From positions 1 through 52,585 of the forward strand of contig JAPHSW010000053.1 in the NCBI GenBank assembly GCA_026196615.1: a stretch of DNA of 52,585 nt, written 5' to 3'. Position numbers and translations under genes: made by a program. This document shows, one piece after another, positions 38,060 to 47,222 of the stretch (the first letter of the stretch is position 1; every line of letters starts with the position of its first letter). The stretch is from Gammaproteobacteria bacterium. Its GTDB lineage: Bacteria > Pseudomonadota > Gammaproteobacteria > GRL18. The notes below the pieces were generated by a model. The model had not been told where the DNA came from. It searched no databases and saw only the letters and a list, made by a program, of their open reading frames with translations.

Positions 38060-38806
38060 TTAGATTGCAACTTTGATAAATAATAGAACAGACAAAACGA
38101 ACAGAAAGACTCTTAGAACATTTTTATAGGAATTAACCTCAATATTTTTCTTAATTCTGACACCAAGATACAAAGCAAGTGAAACAACAATCAACATGAT
38201 TGCTGAAGTCGTCAGTTCATTAGTATTAAATTTACCATGAAGAGAAAATAAAAATAACTGAATAATTTTCCCAAGTAAAAAGCATATGTTTGAAGCTTGA
38301 ATTATCTCACTTTTAGAATATTTTGACTCAAGTGTATAAATGATAAGTACTGGAGCCATAACATTCGTAAGTCCTCCCAAACATCCAGCTAAAACACCAA
38401 AAAATAATTTTGAGAACAGTGGATACGCTTTAATCCAAAAAATATTAAACTTTATCTTTTCAAGTAGTAAATAAACAAGAATTGCCGTCGCTAGTAAGAG
38501 CTCAAAAATCTCAGAATCTGTAATTATCAGAATGAAGGTACCAATGGCACTTCCCCCCATAGCAAACAGCGCTAAAGAAAGGTAACGACGAATGGCATAC
38601 AGTAATCTCCCTTCACTTATTATACTGACAATGTTCACCAACAGTGTTGGAATGAGTGTTAAAATTATCGCGGTTTGAATATCAGTGAGAATAGCAAGTA
38701 ATGGTGTAGCAACCATAGGAAAACCAAAGCCAATACTTCCATGAATAAAGGATGCCAAAAAAAATATAAATGCAAAAACAATTAATACATCAATATTAAA
38801 ATCCAT
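38060..38806 (-). CDS. TauE/SafE (TSUP) family membrane transporter
   Basis: A 248-residue protein with about seven or eight hydrophobic helices. The family signature is near the N-terminus (FFLASFIHGSIGFGFPMVATPLLAIL) with a weaker internal repeat (GVLAGCLGGLTNVMAPVLIIYTLES). Relatives export sulfite, sulfonates or other organic anions; the substrate here cannot be told. It has about 85 bases on one side and 155 on the other, so it may be transcribed alone. Confidence 0.9.
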   Translation of the reverse strand: MDFNIDVLIVFAFIFFLASFIHGSIGFGFPMVATPLLAILTDIQTAIILTLIPTLLVNIVSIISEGRLLYAIRRYLSLALFAMGGSAIGTFILIITDSEIFELLLATAILVYLLLEKIKFNIFWIKAYPLFSKLFFGVLAGCLGGLTNVMAPVLIIYTLESKYSKSEIIQASNICFLLGKIIQLFLFSLHGKFNTNELTTSAIMLIVVSLALYLGVRIKKNIEVNSYKNVLRVFLFVLSVLLFIKVAI

Positions 38807-38962
38807 ATTAAGATGTCAACAAATTCAAGTTAAGTTCTACTTTAAAACCTCAGTTACTTAAACATCACGAAAGCATCAACATACTCGAAACTTATATAAC
38901 TTGTAGTGACTAGTACTTATTTAAAGTGGTAATCATAAGGTTCAAAATTTTTAACTCATTCG

Positions 38963-39229
38963 TTATGAATCTTCTTTAACAAGAAGGTTTTCATGTTTTT
39001 TTGCTTTTTTAATCATTTTTGTTATAACTTTATATTCTTTACATAAGTCATAAACTGCCTTACTTTTCTTATTTAATTTTGCTTCTGATTTCATTTCTTT
39101 TTTAAGTTCAGCTTTTTTTTCTTCTAACTGTAAAATAATTTTTTCCAGTTTATCGGATTTTTTTCTTTGTTTCTTCTTTGATTGATCAAAAAAATCATCC
39201 AATCGACTCAATAATTTTTTAATACTCAT
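38963..39229 (-). CDS. Small highly charged coiled-coil protein
   Basis: An 88-residue protein, about one-third lysine, with long heptad-like stretches (KKKQRKKSDKLEKIILQLEE onward). It has no cysteine-rich or membrane segment, and I do not recognise a family. Its start overlaps the last 11 bases of the Na/Pi cotransporter gene, and its ribosome site would lie in that gene (GGAGACG). Translation is therefore probably coupled, which suggests an accessory role to the transporter. Confidence 0.7.
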   Translation of the reverse strand: MSIKKLLSRLDDFFDQSKKKQRKKSDKLEKIILQLEEKKAELKKEMKSEAKLNKKSKAVYDLCKEYKVITKMIKKAKKHENLLVKEDS

Positions 39230-40985
39230 ATTCGTCTCCTAGCTCTATGATTTCCTGGTCTTTAACCCAGAGCACAGAAGCTGTTTTAAGTAATTTTTTA
39301 CTGATGCTATAAGTAAAACCAACATCATTGATTAATGAAGAAGCCATTTTAGAATCAATTTTATTATCCCTAATCAGCATATCAATATTTTTACTTATGC
39401 CAACTTCATTATCACTGCCTTTTTCTTTTAACACACCAATCTTTGTCATAATCTCAGTCGAATCAACAAAATCCTTATTTCTCATGACTTGTATTTCACG
39501 AAAAATAGTCACTAATTCTTTTCTAAGTTTATTGTATTCATGAATCATGAACCAATTATTACTTTTTGTGAAATGATTTAAATTTCTTTGCAACTCTCTC
39601 ACATCTTTAACCATCTCAATAATATTTCTCGCTGTCAGTTTCAATTCATAGACACGATTATTTCCATCTTCATCCATATAGCTTTGAGATCTTGATGAAT
39701 AATGTAATATTTCACTATAAAGATTTTTTATGTCTTTTTGATAAACTTCATCAACATCAATTTTAAAAAGTGAATTCGATTGCTCAACCACATCATGAAC
39801 TTCTTTGTCTGAAAAAATTTCTTTTCTATGAAGGTTCATGGCATGTACAATTGCCTCTAATGACTTATCATAAAGATGTATGGTTTCCTTTCTAATGGCT
39901 TCCAAAGCAGAAGCGGGGATTTCCATTACTTCATCAGTAAGATATTTAGGTTTACCTCGACCCAATTCTTTAACACAAAATAGAGTTTCTAAAAAACGAA
40001 CCATATATTTAATAAAAGGTGAAACAGCTAATACACCAATAACATTAAAGATGGTATGAAAAAGCGCTAACTTCATAGCAAAATCTGTCTCAGCAATTGA
40101 AAGTAGTGGTGCAATAATATCGACCAAATCTTTTAATTGATAGATAAAAACAATGGCAATGACACCTGTAATGATATTAAAAATAAAATGAGCAACAGCC
40201 AGGCGTTTACCATTACGATTAGAGGCCAATGCGCCTAATACCGCGGTCACAGTTGTTCCAATATTAGCTCCAATAGCTAATGAAAGCGCATTTATATAAT
40301 CAATTTGTCCCGTAGCCAATGCAGTAATAATGATTGCCATGGTTGCACTACTGGATTGTATAACCACTGTGGCAACCGCACCGAAAACAATGTAAACAAA
40401 TATACCCAGATAGCCTTCCATAGCATATTCAGCTAAGTTAAGGCCTTCTTTAAGAGTTTCAAACCCCTCTTTCATGTATGAAATACCCAGGAAAATAAAT
40501 CCCAGACCAATTAAAACACTTCCAAAACCTTTGTAACTATTATGTTTTGAAAATTGCATAATGACGCCAAAAATGAGCATGGGCAGTGCGTACTGAGCTA
40601 TCTTGATTTTTAACCCAAGTGATGAGACAAGCCATGCAGTGGTCGTGGTACCAATATTGGAACCAAAAACTACACCAACAGCGGAAGTTAATCCCATAAG
40701 TTCTGCAGAAAGAAAAGAGATGATGATAACTGATACCAAAGATGAGCTTTGTACAACAGCTGTTGCTAAAAAACCTGTACCAATGGCTTTTGGTGTAGTA
40801 CTCGTAAATTTTTGGAGAACATTCTCTAAGGCCCCGCCACTAAAAAGCTTGAAACCACTCTCCATATAATGCATACCAATTAAAAAAATAGCGATACCAG
40901 CTATAATGGTTTTGGCATTTTCATTTGAAACAATAAACCAGGCAAAGGCAAGGAAAAGTAGAGGTGAAATAATTTGTTTTAGCAT
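39219..40985 (-). CDS. Na/Pi cotransporter family protein with PhoU-like C-terminus
   Basis: A 588-residue protein. The N-terminal half (about 1-330) is a Na+/phosphate-cotransporter domain with inverted repeats, each carrying a QSSS motif (VVQSSSLVSVIIISFLSA and VIQSSSATMAIIITALAT) followed by GxNIGTT. The C-terminal 230 residues are helical and PhoU-like. It probably imports or exports phosphate in a sodium-coupled way, with the PhoU-like part regulating it. It overlaps the downstream coiled-coil gene by 11 bases. Confidence 0.92.
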   Translation of the reverse strand: MLKQIISPLLFLAFAWFIVSNENAKTIIAGIAIFLIGMHYMESGFKLFSGGALENVLQKFTSTTPKAIGTGFLATAVVQSSSLVSVIIISFLSAELMGLTSAVGVVFGSNIGTTTTAWLVSSLGLKIKIAQYALPMLIFGVIMQFSKHNSYKGFGSVLIGLGFIFLGISYMKEGFETLKEGLNLAEYAMEGYLGIFVYIVFGAVATVVIQSSSATMAIIITALATGQIDYINALSLAIGANIGTTVTAVLGALASNRNGKRLAVAHFIFNIITGVIAIVFIYQLKDLVDIIAPLLSIAETDFAMKLALFHTIFNVIGVLAVSPFIKYMVRFLETLFCVKELGRGKPKYLTDEVMEIPASALEAIRKETIHLYDKSLEAIVHAMNLHRKEIFSDKEVHDVVEQSNSLFKIDVDEVYQKDIKNLYSEILHYSSRSQSYMDEDGNNRVYELKLTARNIIEMVKDVRELQRNLNHFTKSNNWFMIHEYNKLRKELVTIFREIQVMRNKDFVDSTEIMTKIGVLKEKGSDNEVGISKNIDMLIRDNKIDSKMASSLINDVGFTYSISKKLLKTASVLWVKDQEIIELGDEYEY

Positions 40986-41057
40986 AAATATTAACGCTTT
41001 TTTTTTAATTATGATAAAAAGTGGTGATATATTTAGATTAGCAGTAAACAGATCATT

Positions 41058-42416
41058 TTACATCCCAAAATCCATTTTCATTTCCGGATAGCTCAAAATA
41101 TTTTTTTTATTATTAAGAAAAAGAAATAAGCCTTTCAAGACAATATAAAATAACCAAATAAAATTTAGTAACATAAGCAAACCAGCTAACCAGATCAGTT
41201 GTATCCAGAATATTGAGATTAATAACAAGATTGAAGAACTGACATGAAGATAAAACTGTATTTTTGATTCTTGAGTGGAAATAACTTGCTTCATGTTAGG
41301 TACTAAATTAGGTTTTGCAGACATTGACTCAGGGTGTTTAAAGGATAATTGCTGTAAATTAAGATAAATTAAAAATGGGACAATTTTTTGTAACATTCCT
41401 ATAATTGCAGATATAGCCATGCCATAAATTAACAATATCCCCATAGTAAACTCTATTTGAATGTAATAATTCTCTAGATATGTATTTGACCAAAGATGAA
41501 AGCTCCACCATATCAATATAACAAATAGTAAAGAAGCAAGAGATATACGAAAAAAATTAATGGTAACATCCATTAATTTACGCTTCCGTTGATTAATCAG
41601 TAACAGGGTATATATAGAGAAAAAGATTAATTCAATTGATAGGAATAAGTTAAAAATTTCTCTGTACCAAAAACATTCATCCCCCTTCAATAATTGCATT
41701 AATGACAAACCACAGAGTGTAATAATTATCATTAAAGAAAGTATTTTCAAAGTTCTAACTGAAAACTCAGGTGTCACAAAAAACATTGGAATCACTTGTG
41801 AACTAACCGCCATGATAAGTAAGACAACCCAACCAATAAGAGCCCATAGAGCATGAGTATCAGTATATTGACGATATACCACTCCTAAGTCAGGAAATGC
41901 ATAAGCCAAAAGCATAAATAACCCCAAACCTAATGCTATCACCAGCACAAAAATAAGAATTCTAATAATATACGCAATAAGATGGCCGTTAAACTTTGCC
42001 TTTAGAAGTAATATTAATGACAGAGCAAATGAAGACAGGGAGACACACAAAAAAATTAATGCCGACCAATAAAAAAGTTCATATTGAAAAATGAAGCCTA
42101 AAGTCAGAGATAGAGAACCAAGAACTAGTAAAGAATGGATAATAAAAACAAGCTTTCTTCCCCCAGGAATATACTGCCCAATCATAACAGGAATAAATTG
42201 ATACAGAGCACCAATCATAACCATCATCATAAAACCAAGGGTTAATAAATGAGTTAAAACTAATGAACTGGATAACCAGCGAGAAGTCCATATATCAGGA
42301 CCATAAAACAAAACAAATAATGCGGCGAATATTCCAAAAATAGGGGCTGTAATAAAAAATCTAAGAGGGACAAAGATGGGAGGAATAGTATTTAAAGATA
42401 ACCCCTTTGTATTCAT
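41058..42416 (-). CDS. Polytopic membrane protein, heme-copper-oxidase-like
   Basis: A 452-residue protein with about twelve hydrophobic helices. The opening IPPIFVPLRFFITAPIFGIFAALFVL and LTHLLTLGFMMMVMIGALYQFIPVMIGQ resemble a family often annotated as oxidase-subunit-I-like or NnrS-like. His residues sit in helices (VLTHLLTLGF, DTHALWALIGWVV). The full histidine set of a working heme-copper oxidase is not evident. It is the last gene of hemerythrin-DUF2249-this gene, which suggests handling of oxygen or nitrogen oxides. Exact function is unknown. Confidence 0.65.
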   Translation of the reverse strand: MNTKGLSLNTIPPIFVPLRFFITAPIFGIFAALFVLFYGPDIWTSRWLSSSLVLTHLLTLGFMMMVMIGALYQFIPVMIGQYIPGGRKLVFIIHSLLVLGSLSLTLGFIFQYELFYWSALIFLCVSLSSFALSLILLLKAKFNGHLIAYIIRILIFVLVIALGLGLFMLLAYAFPDLGVVYRQYTDTHALWALIGWVVLLIMAVSSQVIPMFFVTPEFSVRTLKILSLMIIITLCGLSLMQLLKGDECFWYREIFNLFLSIELIFFSIYTLLLINQRKRKLMDVTINFFRISLASLLFVILIWWSFHLWSNTYLENYYIQIEFTMGILLIYGMAISAIIGMLQKIVPFLIYLNLQQLSFKHPESMSAKPNLVPNMKQVISTQESKIQFYLHVSSSILLLISIFWIQLIWLAGLLMLLNFIWLFYIVLKGLFLFLNNKKNILSYPEMKMDFGM

Positions 42417-42440
42417 AATATAGTATTCACAAAAAGAAGT

Positions 42441-42758
42441 TTAACAAAATTTTTTTAAACAATAATTATTAACCTTTGAATCTAGCTTATTCCAGATAAT
42501 GATTTCCCATAATGCGCTTGTTTTATGCGCATCATCTAATAATGATTCATTTTGAAAATCAAGTTGATCTTGTTTGACATTGAATGAAAAGCCATTCTCC
42601 TGTAAAAGCTCCAGGAGTGGCAGTGGTTTTTTTCGATGAAGCATTCGAATATACTCTCCGGAATTCATGCCAACCAGAAGTTGCATCACTTCTTGAAATG
42701 GTTGTGGAGCTTCGTATTCACTAACATCTATAAACAATTCTTTTGCATCTTCAGGCAT
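42441..42758 (-). CDS. DUF2249 domain protein
   Basis: A 105-residue cytosolic protein. The DUF2249 pattern is clear: LFIDVSEYEAPQPFQEVMQLL, GEYIRMLHRKKPLPLLELLQENGF and a closing WEIIIW. A nonstandard tail of about 15 residues ends in Cys. DUF2249 proteins commonly accompany hemerythrins and nitrogen-oxide genes. It lies 24 bases before the polytopic membrane gene and 61 bases after the hemerythrin gene. Confidence 0.88.
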   Translation of the reverse strand: MPEDAKELFIDVSEYEAPQPFQEVMQLLVGMNSGEYIRMLHRKKPLPLLELLQENGFSFNVKQDQLDFQNESLLDDAHKTSALWEIIIWNKLDSKVNNYCLKKFC

Positions 42759-42819
42759 AAGCTTAAAATGACTTTATAAAGCAACAGTTTTATATAAAAC
42801 AATAAGTAATAAAATTGTT

Positions 42820-43257
42820 TTAATTGTGTCTCATTTGTTCAACAATATCAACAGCGTTGGGTAGAGATTGATCAGTCATAGGATAGAGGATTTGCTCTTC
42901 TTTCATATTATGCTGCTGCATTGTAACCATTAAAGTTTCTGTTAGAGCCAAAAATTGATCTTTGTCTTTACTTACGGATGCTTTATTAATTTCATTAACC
43001 AAAGCACGCATCTGTTCATGCTCCATACGCATCATTTGCGTCGGTCCACCCGTCATACCTGTTTGTGACTCAAATGCAGGAAAAAGAACATTTTCTTCAC
43101 GTGAAAAATGCTTTTCTAATTCGCTTGCAAATTGATTCCACTGTTCAATGCCCTTCTCCCAATCACTATTCGCGATTGATTCTTCCGCCATTGCAAATTG
43201 TTCGTCACATTCTTTGTGGTGACTTGCCATAAATGCACTAATTGTTGATGTTAACAA
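42820..43257 (-). CDS. Hemerythrin-domain protein
   Basis: A 145-residue four-helix di-iron protein. Candidate iron ligands appear in order as SHHKECDE (about 12-19), EKHFSREENVLFPAFE, RMEHEQM and QQHNMKEEQILYP. It is expected to bind O2 or NO, or to repair iron-sulfur centres. The start is TTG (43255-43257) with a good GAGAGG ribosome site six bases upstream. It is the first gene of a three-gene operon behind an FNR-type promoter. Confidence 0.93.
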   Translation of the reverse strand: MLTSTISAFMASHHKECDEQFAMAEESIANSDWEKGIEQWNQFASELEKHFSREENVLFPAFESQTGMTGGPTQMMRMEHEQMRALVNEINKASVSKDKDQFLALTETLMVTMQQHNMKEEQILYPMTDQSLPNAVDIVEQMRHN

Positions 43258-43357
43258 AGGAAACCTCTCGATATTAGTACCTTTTCCTACAAATGCATCA
43301 AGGTACTGGAGTTTAGAAATTTAAAAAGAAATAACGGTTGTAAGCCAAGTTTAAAGA

Positions 43358-43398
43358 ATTTTACAAAAATACGTTAAAGTTGCCTTAATCCATATCAA
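43358..43398 (-). promoter_or_regulatory. FNR/DNR-type site and class II promoter for the hemerythrin operon
   Basis: On the minus strand TTGATATGGATTAA (43385-43398) matches the FNR box TTGATnnnnATCAA with one mismatch. A -10-like TAAAAT lies at 43358-43363. The distance between their centres is 31 bases, as expected when FNR overlaps the -35 position (-41.5). The box overlaps the last codons of selU. The predicted leader is about 90 bases and contains an eight-base inverted repeat (43276-43283 / 43300-43307). Confidence 0.65.
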
Positions 43399-44509
43399 GG
43401 ATTTTTTTCTGATTGGAAATAATTTGGTGGGAGTTACCACGAAAAACAACCTTATTCGGCTTCTTTTCTAGCTGATAATCATACATTGGGTCATAATAAA
43501 GTGTCAATAATGATTTAATCCAAATACGGTGCAGATCGACCTTCCCTGAATGCTTATGTTCTTCAAGCGCTTCCTGCATTTGCTGATTAACTTCTTGATA
43601 GCGTTCACCACCTAAACGTTTTTGAATTCTCTTTAAGCTATCAAGAAGATAATCTGAAAATAACTGAAAAGCTTCATTGTCATGAGATTCACTCTCTGGG
43701 GACAAATAAAGCTTATAATAGTTTTCCAGATCAATGACATAATCCTTAAGTGTAATGTTTATCCGATATTGCAATTCCTCATCAAGAATAACAAGATTAG
43801 ATTGAGACATTTTAAGCTGTAAAGATTGAGGTAATGATAAACGACCAATCATACGACCTTCATCTTCAAGCCAGAACTGTTTCATACCTCTGGATCGGCA
43901 TTTAAGCAAAGCAATAGATAGACTATTTTCAAAATCAATCTGTGAAGGCTGTCCATCAGGAAATCGTCCAAAACTCGAACCTCTATGATGGGCAAAGCCT
44001 TCTAAATCAAGCGCGCCATTTAACTCTTTTAATAGCCATGTTTTTCCAGTACCCGTTCGCCCACCTAATAAAACGAATTTTACCTCAGAAATCGATTGTT
44101 CCAATTCATCCAGAAGAAAGCGTCTCATGGCTTTATAACCACCATTAACCAATGGCAGATTCACACCACTTTCTTTCAACCATTGTTGTACTGTCCTGGA
44201 ACGTAAACCACCTCGAAAACAATACAAGTAGCCATCTGGGTGTTCTTTTGCAAAAGCTTGCCACTGAGCAATACGTTGTTCTTTTAATTCACCACTGACT
44301 AACTCATTACCCAATTTAATTGCGGCATCCTGCCCATTCTTTTTATAACAGATACCGACCTGATGACGTTCTTCATCATCCATCAGAGGATAATTGATAG
44401 CATTAGGAAATGAACCCTGGGAAAATTCAACAGGAGCACGGACATCCATTAGAGGAATATCATTCAATAAAATTGAACGAATTAAATCTCTATCGATTGG
44501 GTTTGACAT
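43385..44509 (-). CDS. selU: tRNA 2-selenouridine synthase
   Basis: Replaces sulfur by selenium in 2-thiouridine at the wobble position of certain tRNAs, using selenophosphate (also called MnmH or YbbB). An N-terminal rhodanese domain has catalytic Cys97 (YCFRGGLRS), at the same number as in E. coli. A P-loop domain follows, with GGRTGTGKT at 149-157. Length 374 is standard. It lies 144 bases downstream of the fused selD on the same strand, so substrate supply and use are encoded together. Confidence 0.95.
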   Translation of the reverse strand: MSNPIDRDLIRSILLNDIPLMDVRAPVEFSQGSFPNAINYPLMDDEERHQVGICYKKNGQDAAIKLGNELVSGELKEQRIAQWQAFAKEHPDGYLYCFRGGLRSRTVQQWLKESGVNLPLVNGGYKAMRRFLLDELEQSISEVKFVLLGGRTGTGKTWLLKELNGALDLEGFAHHRGSSFGRFPDGQPSQIDFENSLSIALLKCRSRGMKQFWLEDEGRMIGRLSLPQSLQLKMSQSNLVILDEELQYRINITLKDYVIDLENYYKLYLSPESESHDNEAFQLFSDYLLDSLKRIQKRLGGERYQEVNQQMQEALEEHKHSGKVDLHRIWIKSLLTLYYDPMYDYQLEKKPNKVVFRGNSHQIISNQKKILDMD

Positions 44510-44653
44510 AATAGTTTAACCTTAAAGCCTTCAATTAAGGACTGGGGAAGATTTAAAAAAAAGTAAAACACAGCACAACCTGGCTCTTAAATACCATAAA
44601 ATATGGCCATATATATTCATGTATCTTTTTTACAGAAAACCATTTCATCTGCT

Positions 44654-46975
44654 TCAGGAGAGTTTGACAAAATGATCAGACGAATCATTTTCAATCACGT
44701 CGCCTATAATCACAGCTTGAGAAAAACCAGCAGAATGCAGCTTTGCAAGGCAATCTTCTGCATCTTTCCTGGACACTCCAGCCAACAAGCCACCAGAAGT
44801 TTGTGGATCAAATAACAATGGGTAATTTTGATGACCAGATATTGTTTCAATATTAGAAATGGCACGTTTAAGGTGAATATTTTCATCCTGGAGTGAACTA
44901 AAAATTCCCGCTTTGATCATTTCATGAGCACCAGAGAGTACTGGTAATGCAGATAAATTAAGCTGAGCATTAACACCAGAGGCTTTTAACATTTCAACCA
45001 GATGCCCCAAAAGACCAAATCCAGTAATATCAGTACAAGCTTTTACACCACAATTCTGAAATACTTCGGATGCCGCCCTATTGGAAAGCAACATATGCTC
45101 AATAGCCTCATCAATCCAACGTCCTTTTGCTTTTAAGCGCATATTTGCCGCCAGTAATGTACCTGTACCTAAAGGCTTGGTTAGGATTAAAACATCACTG
45201 GGCAACAAACCTGACTTTGTCAAAAGTCTATCCTTTGAAACAAACCCATTGACATTCAGACCAAAAGCCATTTCTGCACCTTCACCAGTATGACCACCCA
45301 CTAAACTCATATTATTATCATTCAAAACTTCCAATGCACCTGACATCACCTGAAACAGTTCTTCTTCAAGTATATTTTCCACTGAATAAGGTAAAGTGAC
45401 TAATGCCAATGCCGAATGAGGTGTAGCTCCCATTGCAAACAAATCACTCAAAGCATGATTTGCTGAAATTTTACCTAACAAATACGGATCGTTAATAAAC
45501 GATTTAAAATAATCCACGGATTGAACCAATAACTGCCCTTCAGGTATTTCTATAACTGAAGCATCATCCGCCTGTTCCAGACCAAGAATAACCCCATGCT
45601 CAGTTTCTTGACTGGCACCCCCCTGATCAACAGCATGATTAACAGCCTGAAGTCGTTCAATAACACGCTTTAGAATAGTACTCCCAACTTTTGCACCACA
45701 ACCACCACAACGCATAGGAATTTCTTGTAATCGTTTTAATGCAGACTCATCAACCATACTGTGAGGAATGTCAATATCACTATCATTTTCCATCTCAGGT
45801 AGTTGATTAAACAAATTCATAAAACTAACATCAATCCAATTTTTATATTTCCAAACCCATTGCCCCTGAAAAGCTAAAAATCCACGAGATGCAACAGCAG
45901 TTTTATCCGCACAATTGAGTAAACTTAAAAAATGTTTTTGTGGTTTATAAGCCTTGAGGCGTTCATTTCGAACTAAACGCCTAATATTTTCAAATAATGG
46001 GGGACCTTGTCTAACAGCATAAACACCAGATTTTGGTCTGGGATGATTCACCATTGATGCAATATCACCAGAGGCAAAGATATTAGGGTGAGATATAGAT
46101 TGTAAATAATCATTGACCTTGATGAAACCTCGGTTATCAACAGATAAGCCTGATTCACCTGGCCACTCTGCTGAACTGGCTGTTGTACTCCAGACAATTG
46201 CATCTGCCTGCACTAATGTGCCATTACTACAGAGAATATTTTTTGTATTGGCAGTTGGTTCTAATGAAATATCTTTAATAAATGAATCAAGATGAAGTTT
46301 AATTCTTCGTTGTTTAAAAAGTTTTAGTATTTTCTTTTTAACTGAATTATTATGTGATGGTAATAAAGTTTTTGCTGCACTGATAAGAACATATTCAACT
46401 TTTTTATCCGGTAAGCCCTTACGAGCAAGTTCCAGTTGAACTCTGTGTTGAATGGATAAAATCAATTCAACACCGCTTGCACCTCCACCAACAACAGCAA
46501 TTGTCGTAAAATTTTCTTCTGTTAATACACGATGAAGGGTTGATTCCAGATGAGTAATAAATTGCTTAACCGGTTTTACTGGAATTGCAAATTCTTTGAC
46601 TCCAGGAATATTAAAATCATCCGGTGTTGAACCGATATTAATAGACAGTAAGTCATATTTAATAGGAGGGCGGTTGTTTGAAAAAATGAGTTGATTCTGT
46701 GTATCAATATGAGTAACTTTGGAATGATATAATCGACAGCGAGAAAACTCAGATAAGGGCCTTAAATCAAGGTGAACATCATCATAAGAATATTGTCCTG
46801 CAATAAATCCAGGTAACATGCCAGAATATGGCGTATGAATATCACTAGCCAATAAAGTCAGTCTTAGACCTGGCATAGGTTTCATGGCAAACATTTTTAA
46901 TAAGCCAACATGACTATGCCCACCGCCTATCAGAACCAGTTCTTTAACAGCAATATCAGGAAGGTTATTCACCAA
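44654..46975 (-). CDS. selD: Fusion of NADH-dehydrogenase-like flavoprotein and selenide, water dikinase (SelD)
   Basis: A 773-residue two-part protein. Residues 1 to about 390 form a pyridine-nucleotide-disulfide oxidoreductase/NDH-2-like domain (LIGGGHSHVGL for FAD, VVGGGASGVELI for NAD(P)H, and NIFASGDIA). Residues from about 417 on are SelD, which makes selenophosphate from selenide and ATP. Its catalytic Cys426 and Lys429 are in RCGGCGAKV, with Cys and not selenocysteine, and further motifs include VQSVDYFKSFINDPYLLGKISANHALSD and DITGFGLLGH. The start is TTG (46973-46975) or the next codon, GTG. This fusion occurs in several proteobacteria. Confidence 0.94.
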   Translation of the reverse strand: MVNNLPDIAVKELVLIGGGHSHVGLLKMFAMKPMPGLRLTLLASDIHTPYSGMLPGFIAGQYSYDDVHLDLRPLSEFSRCRLYHSKVTHIDTQNQLIFSNNRPPIKYDLLSINIGSTPDDFNIPGVKEFAIPVKPVKQFITHLESTLHRVLTEENFTTIAVVGGGASGVELILSIQHRVQLELARKGLPDKKVEYVLISAAKTLLPSHNNSVKKKILKLFKQRRIKLHLDSFIKDISLEPTANTKNILCSNGTLVQADAIVWSTTASSAEWPGESGLSVDNRGFIKVNDYLQSISHPNIFASGDIASMVNHPRPKSGVYAVRQGPPLFENIRRLVRNERLKAYKPQKHFLSLLNCADKTAVASRGFLAFQGQWVWKYKNWIDVSFMNLFNQLPEMENDSDIDIPHSMVDESALKRLQEIPMRCGGCGAKVGSTILKRVIERLQAVNHAVDQGGASQETEHGVILGLEQADDASVIEIPEGQLLVQSVDYFKSFINDPYLLGKISANHALSDLFAMGATPHSALALVTLPYSVENILEEELFQVMSGALEVLNDNNMSLVGGHTGEGAEMAFGLNVNGFVSKDRLLTKSGLLPSDVLILTKPLGTGTLLAANMRLKAKGRWIDEAIEHMLLSNRAASEVFQNCGVKACTDITGFGLLGHLVEMLKASGVNAQLNLSALPVLSGAHEMIKAGIFSSLQDENIHLKRAISNIETISGHQNYPLLFDPQTSGGLLAGVSRKDAEDCLAKLHSAGFSQAVIIGDVIENDSSDHFVKLS

Positions 46976-47189
46976 AGGGGCCTTAATTAAATGAAATTTA
47001 TGAATTCAAACTAGCTGATAACAGCAGCAAGTTATTGGAAGACATATAAAAAACGAGGCTTATTTTAACAAAAAAGTGTTTTTTTTACCAGAAGACTTAA
47101 GACAAGAAGAGTTGTTGATTGAAAAGACATTGATTCAATTTTTAATCAAAATTCTTTGAAGTAAAATGAGCTAAAATTTTTCTTTAGAC
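46976..47189. other. Upstream region of selD
   Basis: Roughly 210 AT-rich bases with the selD promoter presumably on the minus strand. No -35/-10 pair or gene can be supported. Confidence 0.3.
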
Positions 47190-47222
47190 AAAAAAAAACC
47201 CATTTAAAAAATGGGTTTTTTC
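47190..47222. terminator. Bidirectional Rho-independent terminator
   Basis: AACCCAT (47197-47203) pairs with ATGGGTT (47211-47217), with A- and T-runs on the two sides. It probably ends the minus-strand unit that contains the COG0523 gene, over 400 bases upstream of it on that strand. Confidence 0.8.
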
